64,000 nucleotides of DNA from Chrysomallon squamiferum (taxonomy: Eukaryota; Mollusca; Gastropoda; Neomphalida; Peltospiridae), in the NCBI GenBank assembly GCA_012295275.1, contig CM022666.1:12046577-12110576 (forward strand), written 5' to 3'. The position numbers were made by a program, and so were the translations under genes. The notes below the pieces were generated by a model. That model saw nothing but the letters and a program-made list of their open reading frames with translations, did not search any database and had not been told where the DNA came from. This document shows, in pieces, positions 40,101 through 64,000 of the stretch. Within the stretch, counting starts at the first letter, position 1, and the number at the start of each line of letters is the position of its first letter.

Positions 40101-42771
40101 TTAGGGTGTAATTTGAAAGACAACACAAAAATTGATTTTATTTTATGTTTTATTTGTAATTTACAGATCTGGGATGCTGACCAGGGGAAACAACTTAGAG
40201 TTATGACTAGTCACGCAGCTAGAGTTGCCTCCTTCTCTTGGAATGCTCATGTCTTGTCAAGGTAACAATTTGATACTGGATACAGAACAACTGTTAACTT
40301 TCATTATACAAACAGAACTGTTAAATTAGGGGTTCTTTATTACAAATAACAAACAACTGTTTTTTAGCTATGAGAAAACTACTGACTGTAAATAAATGAT
40401 TCATAATTTAATCAGAAACAGATTAATATTTCACCACAGTTGAATATGTGAAGATACTATTGCACTAGGATGTTAATTTTGACACATTTATTCATTAAGA
40501 TGAATGACAGCTGTGACAAAAGATATCTTGTTAGTTAAGTTTCTTAATGAAAATATGTTTTTATAATAACTTGTTATTCCTCCAGTTTTATATGTTCAGT
40601 CTTGTCAGTTCATTAATTTAAACAATATTTTAAACTCTACTATCTTTTATTTAACATTCTGACCATTATTATTTTAAGACATTTATGTTCATGTCTTCTC
40701 AGCTTTTAGTTTGTCACTTCTACATTGTAAAGTTTCTTTGAATAATCTTACAATATTATAATAATAATAATAATAACAATAATGTTTGTTTTTTTTACTT
40801 TTTTGTTTACAACATGTAACTTACTAATTTTGGTTTAGTGGTTCACGCTCTGGTCGCATACACCACCACGATGTGCGTGTTGCTGAGCACCACGTAGGCA
40901 CGCTGAATCACCACACTCAGGAAATCTGCGGACTAAGCTGGTCGCCGTGTGGCCGATTCCTTGCTAGTGGTGGAAACGACAATCTCCTCAATCTGTGGGA
41001 CAATCACCTAGGAAACTGTGAACAGCCATTGTTTTCTTTAACTCAGCACCAGGCTGCTGTCAAGGTGAAGTGTTTAGGTTTTTGTTGTTGTTGTTGCTAT
41101 TTATGAAATCGTTTTATTGCAAACTGAATAACTGTAGACCCTTATTAATGTATGAAAATCTATTAGCATCAACAGAAATTTTTTTTTATCAAAATATACA
41201 AATTTATTTTCTTACTAGAGAGGTATAATTGTCAAACAAACCTGTCCAGTGTTTTTTTTTCTTTATACTTTTTATATATTTTATTCTTCTTTCATATAGT
41301 TTTGGATTCTCCGAATACATTTTGCTTTATATGACATCATTTTATGCTAATAATAAAATATGGCAAGGTTTCCTTTTTATCTCAATTCTTTTTATTCAAA
41401 GAAAGGTTAATAAGTAAAGAAAAATTAATAATAAGAACGTAACCTCAGTCTGGTTGGTCTGTTTTGTTATTCATCTATTTACAAAACTGTGATGATACAC
41501 GAACAAAAATTCATTAACAAAGAAACAAACAAAACTAACTTGACTGTCTACAAAAAGCATTTGATGTACATTTCATATATATATATATATATATATATAG
41601 GCTCTGGCTTGGTGTCCATGGCAACCCACCCTGCTGGCCAGTGGTGGAGGCACAGCAGATCGTCATATCAGATTCTGGAATACTTCTAGTGGAACATGTC
41701 TCACATCTGTAGACACAAACTCTCAGGTATAACAAGTTAATTATTACATGTCAGTTTATTTTGAATAATTTATTAAACATAAATATAGTCCAGAAATATT
41801 CAGAAGATATAGATAATTTGTTATCCAGATATTTTGTTATAGTGGGCCTTTTGATCCATGACATTAGTAATAATTATGGCATCAGACATCAATATCAGTT
41901 TTTTTCAATTATTGATATATTGTGTATTTTCATTATTTGTACTCAGATATCTTTTGCAGACTCATTTGATGGTTAAGTTTTCAGGAGATGGTACAATTGT
42001 TTGTTTATATATATATATAAATATATGTAGTGTGTAGATTTGTTTGATTTTATTCAGACTGAAAATTATTTAAACTTTTTAAATTCAGGTCTGCTCCATC
42101 CTGTGGTCTAAAGAACATAAAGAACTGATATCAGGACATGGTTATACGAACAATCAACTTTCCATCTGGAAATATCCACACATGAAAAAGATTACAGATC
42201 TCACTGGTAAAAATTTTATATATTTATATATAATAATCGCTTCAGAAGTAATCTGACATAATGGAAGAATATTACCAAAAATAAATAATAAAAAATAAAA
42301 ATAAGAAGAAAATAAATATTAATAATAATAAAAAAGTTTGTTACTGTTAGCTAAATATGAACAATACAGAAATGTGGAACAAATTCAATAATTATCATAT
42401 GACTGAAATAATAGTTTATGAAAATTTTTCTCAGGTTCACAAATTTTTATAATTTTCTAAATCTGATTCAATATAAAATTAAACCTTTATCACAGAAAAT
42501 TATCTGTATTTCATAGTAACTTACTGATTAGAAAAAGCATAAAAGCATTCATCTATTATCATGTATTCGGTTTTCTCTTTCAGGTCACGCCTCACGTGTT
42601 CTCTCCCTTTGCATGTCACCAGATGGCACCACTGTTGCAAGTGCTGCTGCTGATGAAACAATCCGTCTGTGGAAATGTTTTCTTGTTGACAAAGAGAAGA
42701 AATCGGCTCCAACAAAACCAAGCTGTAAAGACGTATCTAGTCTTACAATGTCGCAACGTGGAATTCGATAA
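37186..42771 (+). CDS. CDC20: CDC20, APC/C co-activator with WD40 propeller, 10 exons, apparent frameshift in exon 3
   Basis: CDC20 recruits substrates to the anaphase-promoting complex and is the target of the spindle checkpoint. Exons: 37186-37309, 37702-37855, 38601-38793, 39028-39156, 39595-39785, 40167-40261, 40839-41064, 41601-41726, 42089-42206, 42584-42771. They sum to 1544 nt, one short of a whole number of codons. Landmarks: N-terminus [10 protein letters not shown] and RWQRK; C-box DRFIPNR across exons 2/3; RVLDAPNL; then seven WD40 blades with [34 protein letters not shown] and ELISGHGY; and a C-terminal Ile-Arg tail that docks on the APC/C. In the place of the KEN box there is DEN, and the CRY box reads TRH. 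The missing base lies in exon 3 (38766-38775); read literally the frame stops two codons into exon 4. With one base restored the protein would be 514 residues, against about 499 in human. Confidence 0.93.
38766..38775 (+). other. CDC20: Apparent 1-nt deletion in CDC20 exon 3
   Basis: Upstream of this point the conserved frame reads NYKLLSYKT. Downstream, a different frame reads PVPAEQ and then joins exon 4 in phase as [12 protein letters not shown]. The local sequence ACAAAACAAGCC would need one extra base, most simply an A in one of the A runs. Read as it stands, exon 3 runs into GTC ACA TGA at the start of exon 4. The segment matches the KILR...P MAD2-interacting motif of vertebrate CDC20. 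An error in an A-rich run is the simplest explanation; a real allele or recoding is possible. Confidence 0.8.
41575..41600 (+). repeat. (TA)n tract forming the splice acceptor of CDC20 exon 8
   Basis: Twelve to thirteen TA units run straight into TAG|GCTCTGGCT, so the acceptor AG is the end of the microsatellite and there is no ordinary polypyrimidine tract directly before it. Confidence 0.85.
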
Positions 42772-43458
42772 CATTAATATCTAGTTATTTACATAACCAT
42801 GGGTCTTTCCCACATTGCTCAACCCGGTTTTGTCATCTCTGGAAAGTTTTCTACAAAATTTCTTAAGAGATGGAATTTTTCTTTCACAAAATATTCTAAA
42901 ACATGCACTAGGCTGATAATGTCCCAAATTCTGCTGCACTTATTTTTGAACATTGTGATAAGGGAATTTCACTTCTGTACAGACATCTGTTTATATTTTT
43001 CTTGATTTTTGAAAAGTGGGAGAGTATATATTAATTTTCCCCTATTTTGGTTTAAATATGAAATAGACATTTGACAAATTAACTTGGATAGCTTTAACTT
43101 AGTTAAATATATTTTAATTTAAAATGGAATTTGAGATCTATTCAAAAACATTTAAAACAAAAACGTATGACTGTCATAAATGTTTTTCTTGTTTTGTGTA
43201 TAAGATTTGTTTAACTTTGTGATTACTGGTATTAGCTAAGTTTGTATTTATAATTCATTCACTTATCAAATTAACATACATTTGATTTTCACAAATTTTA
43301 ATTTTTTGCTTTCATAACAATATTTTCTTCAGTATTTTTTCAAAATTCATTGAATTTATAATTTTGAACAACTGTAATGCACAAATGTTTAAATTTTACC
43401 TGTATTCCCATGTTTTTGTAAATTATATGTAATTTTTGTATATATTTATTGTTCCAAA

Positions 43459-43464
43459 AATAAA
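43459..43464 (+). terminator. CDC20: Polyadenylation signal AATAAA of CDC20
   Basis: AATAAA about 690 bases after the CDC20 stop. It is preceded by TGTAATTTTTGTA-type U-rich sequence and followed by a T-rich GTTTTACTTG stretch. This puts the 3' UTR at about 42772-43485. Confidence 0.6.
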
Positions 43465-43485
43465 GAATATTTCAATATTAAACTG

Positions 43486-43986
43486 TTTTACTTGTTACTT
43501 GTGCTTATAGTTATTTTTAATTTAAATATTTAATGTTTAATTTATTAAATTAATATAACTGAGCAATTTTCTATTTTGTTAATTCTTTAAAAAATATATT
43601 TTTATTTGTTTAGTTAGCACTGAATTATTATTTGGAGATGCAGATATTGAAAAAAAGATAAATAGTGCATACTTTTTAGCAAATATGACAAATATTTGTA
43701 AATGTCAAGCAACTCTGATTTGTTTTAGTGGTATGCTGCTGTGAAAAGAGAATCCATGCTCTTTGAAATAAACCATTTATTTCATGAATTTAAATAAGTG
43801 CAAATAAATCATTTCCTCAATTTTCTAATGGGATCTTTTTAAAACAGTGTTTTACATTGAAGAAGAAACACTTTCATGTCACTGCTGAAGGTGTTCTCAC
43901 TATTTCTGATAAACAAACCATTTTTAAAATACGTGTTATAAAAGAAACACTTTATAAAAGCAAATCTAGGTGAATATGTTTATATA

Positions 43987-44021
<35 letters not shown>

Positions 44022-44235
44022 CAATACCGTTTGTGAATATAATATTAAAATACAGTTAGTTAATAAGAGAACACTAAATTATTGTTGTCTTTTCTTTTTC
44101 TTTCTTTCTTTTTAAATTAGTTAATTTATTACTATGTATATTTATTTTCTTCATTAACATATACAAAATGTACACAAACGGAATATCAATAGGTTATCAA
44201 ACATCGAGTTCAAAATCGACTGGTCTCTTAAAATA
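43486..44235. other. Short intergenic region between CDC20 and U2SURP
   Basis: About 750 bases of AT-rich sequence with a 30-base poly-A (43990-44019). It must hold the U2SURP promoter and 5' UTR; no specific element stands out. An in-frame TAA about 80 bases before the U2SURP ATG supports that start. Confidence 0.5.
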
Positions 44236-62688
<18,453 letters not shown>

Positions 62689-62742
62689 AGACGTGTTGTG
62701 TGTTATTTATGTCTCTATCAAACCAAACTGAACAAATTATGA

Positions 62743-62748
62743 AATAAA
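62743..62748 (+). terminator. U2SURP: Polyadenylation signal AATAAA of U2SURP
   Basis: AATAAA 55 bases after the U2SURP stop codon, giving a very short 3' UTR if used. Confidence 0.5.
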
Positions 62749-63951
62749 TTTACATTTACAAACTCTTATTTTGATGGACCTCAGATTGACGATCCACGGA
62801 ACATTGCATTTTAAAGCAAACACTGTCAAGAATAATATAGTGGTAAAGTACAGATAGAGTGTGTGCAGAGTTGTCAGTAATGTATTAAAACTGACTGCCA
62901 AACACAGGACTTTGATTTTTATCATAAATGGTTTGTCTTTCTACAGTGCTGATGGTGGAATATTAGGAAGTCATATTTTCTAGGAAGTCATTTTTTCTGG
63001 GTTAAGTTATAATCTTAATTGTAAAAATTTATCAGTGAAAAAAAAACTTATCACTTTTATAAATATCCATTCATAATGAAACTCTACTTTTTCTTTACTT
63101 TTCTGTTTTATATGAAAGAAGAGTTCACAATGTCTTTTAAAAAATATGAAATTGAAATGTAGTTTATAATTTTAATTTTAAAAACGTGATACAATCATAT
63201 ATGTCGTGTATTTTTTATTATTATTTATTATGAATTTTTTTTTTTTTTTTTTTTTAATTCATTATCATAAAGTTGTGTAATTGTTTATTTCAAGTCTACA
63301 ACTTTCCCCTTACTCAGGAGTTCATTCTTTCCTTCATATCTGCAGGTTCTGAATTTCTGAAATTTATAAACTAACATAATACATATTACGGTCCATCAAG
63401 TGAAATACCAACATGAAATTCATTTCTTCTGCTTTTCATTTTCATTATTTGTATGTAAAAAAAAAAAAAAAAAAAAAAAAGGAGGTCAGGTGGAACCTCC
63501 CCAAGGTCATATTGATTATTTATATGAATTTTTTTTACCCTCTTCTGATTTAATTTTTCATTTAAAATAACTAATATTTTTCTGAAAATTAAACATACAA
63601 TTAAATATGTATTTATTAGAAACCATGACATTCTGAAATAATAAGTGTATTTGTTAATGTTAAAAAGTTAAAAGATTGCATTAGTAGAGTTATTATTCTC
63701 AACTAAATTGTTATGTGATCTCTAAATTTAGAATTCTTTATTAAATAACACCACTGATTTTGCATTTACTTTCTGTGGTTGTTGGCAACTGAAATGAAAG
63801 GTATTATTTTGTATAAACTCAATAATTAAAATCCACATAAAAACAATTTATAAAGCTTGTACAACAACAGGTAGCCATTTACAATTCCAGTTTATCAAGC
63901 AACAAAAGTCTCTTGTTTGATTTGTGCTGTTCACCATGATACTGGTATTAC

Positions 63952-64000
<49 letters not shown>
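62749..64000. other. Downstream sequence to the end of the window
   Basis: AT-rich sequence with poly-T (63235-63255), poly-A (63456-63480) and a terminal (ATT)n microsatellite (63951-64000) that runs off the window. No gene seen. Alternative U2SURP polyadenylation could extend into this stretch. Confidence 0.55.
63951..64000. repeat. (ATT)n microsatellite at the window edge
   Basis: Pure ATT repeat continuing beyond base 64000. Confidence 0.95.

Overview
This is a eukaryotic (metazoan) nuclear window. It is AT-rich, has GT-AG introns and many microsatellites ((TAA)n, (TG)n, (AG)n, (CT)n, poly-T), and carries four protein-coding genes, all on the + strand. The proteins are clearly animal: a type II membrane protein of the transferrin-receptor/glutamate-carboxypeptidase family, a TSSK/CAMK-like kinase, the APC/C activator CDC20, and the U2 snRNP protein U2SURP (SR140). 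Compact exons, long AT-rich introns and divergent copies of conserved genes suggest an invertebrate, perhaps a mollusc or other lophotrochozoan. That placement is inference; nothing here fixes the taxon.

Layout. 1-5.8 kb is intergenic, with a 300-bp non-autonomous hAT-like element (1612-1911), microsatellites and a local tandem duplication. 6098-26969 is the TfR-like gene: 12 coding exons, 736 residues, first intron 14 kb. Its 3' UTR opens with a tandem array of stem-loops (26962-27213), the most unusual structure in the window. 31442-33991 is a two-exon divergent kinase with CRE-like palindromes upstream and in its intron. 37186-42771 is CDC20 in ten exons; nine fit perfectly, but exon 3 carries an apparent 1-nt deletion that breaks the frame inside the predicted MAD2-binding segment. 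44236-62688 is U2SURP in 24 coding exons, 929 residues, fully in frame. The intron before its exon 21 holds about seven tandem ~99-bp units, each repeating the exon's own splice acceptor and first coding bases. 62.7-64 kb is 3' UTR and intergenic repeat.

The four genes do not form a pathway. Two are core cell-division or RNA-processing genes (CDC20, U2SURP), one is a membrane receptor-like protein, and one a kinase of a family often expressed in testis. Exon boundaries were set by reading splice sites, checking that codon phase carries across every intron, and comparing with remembered features of the human proteins. No alignment or transcript data were available.
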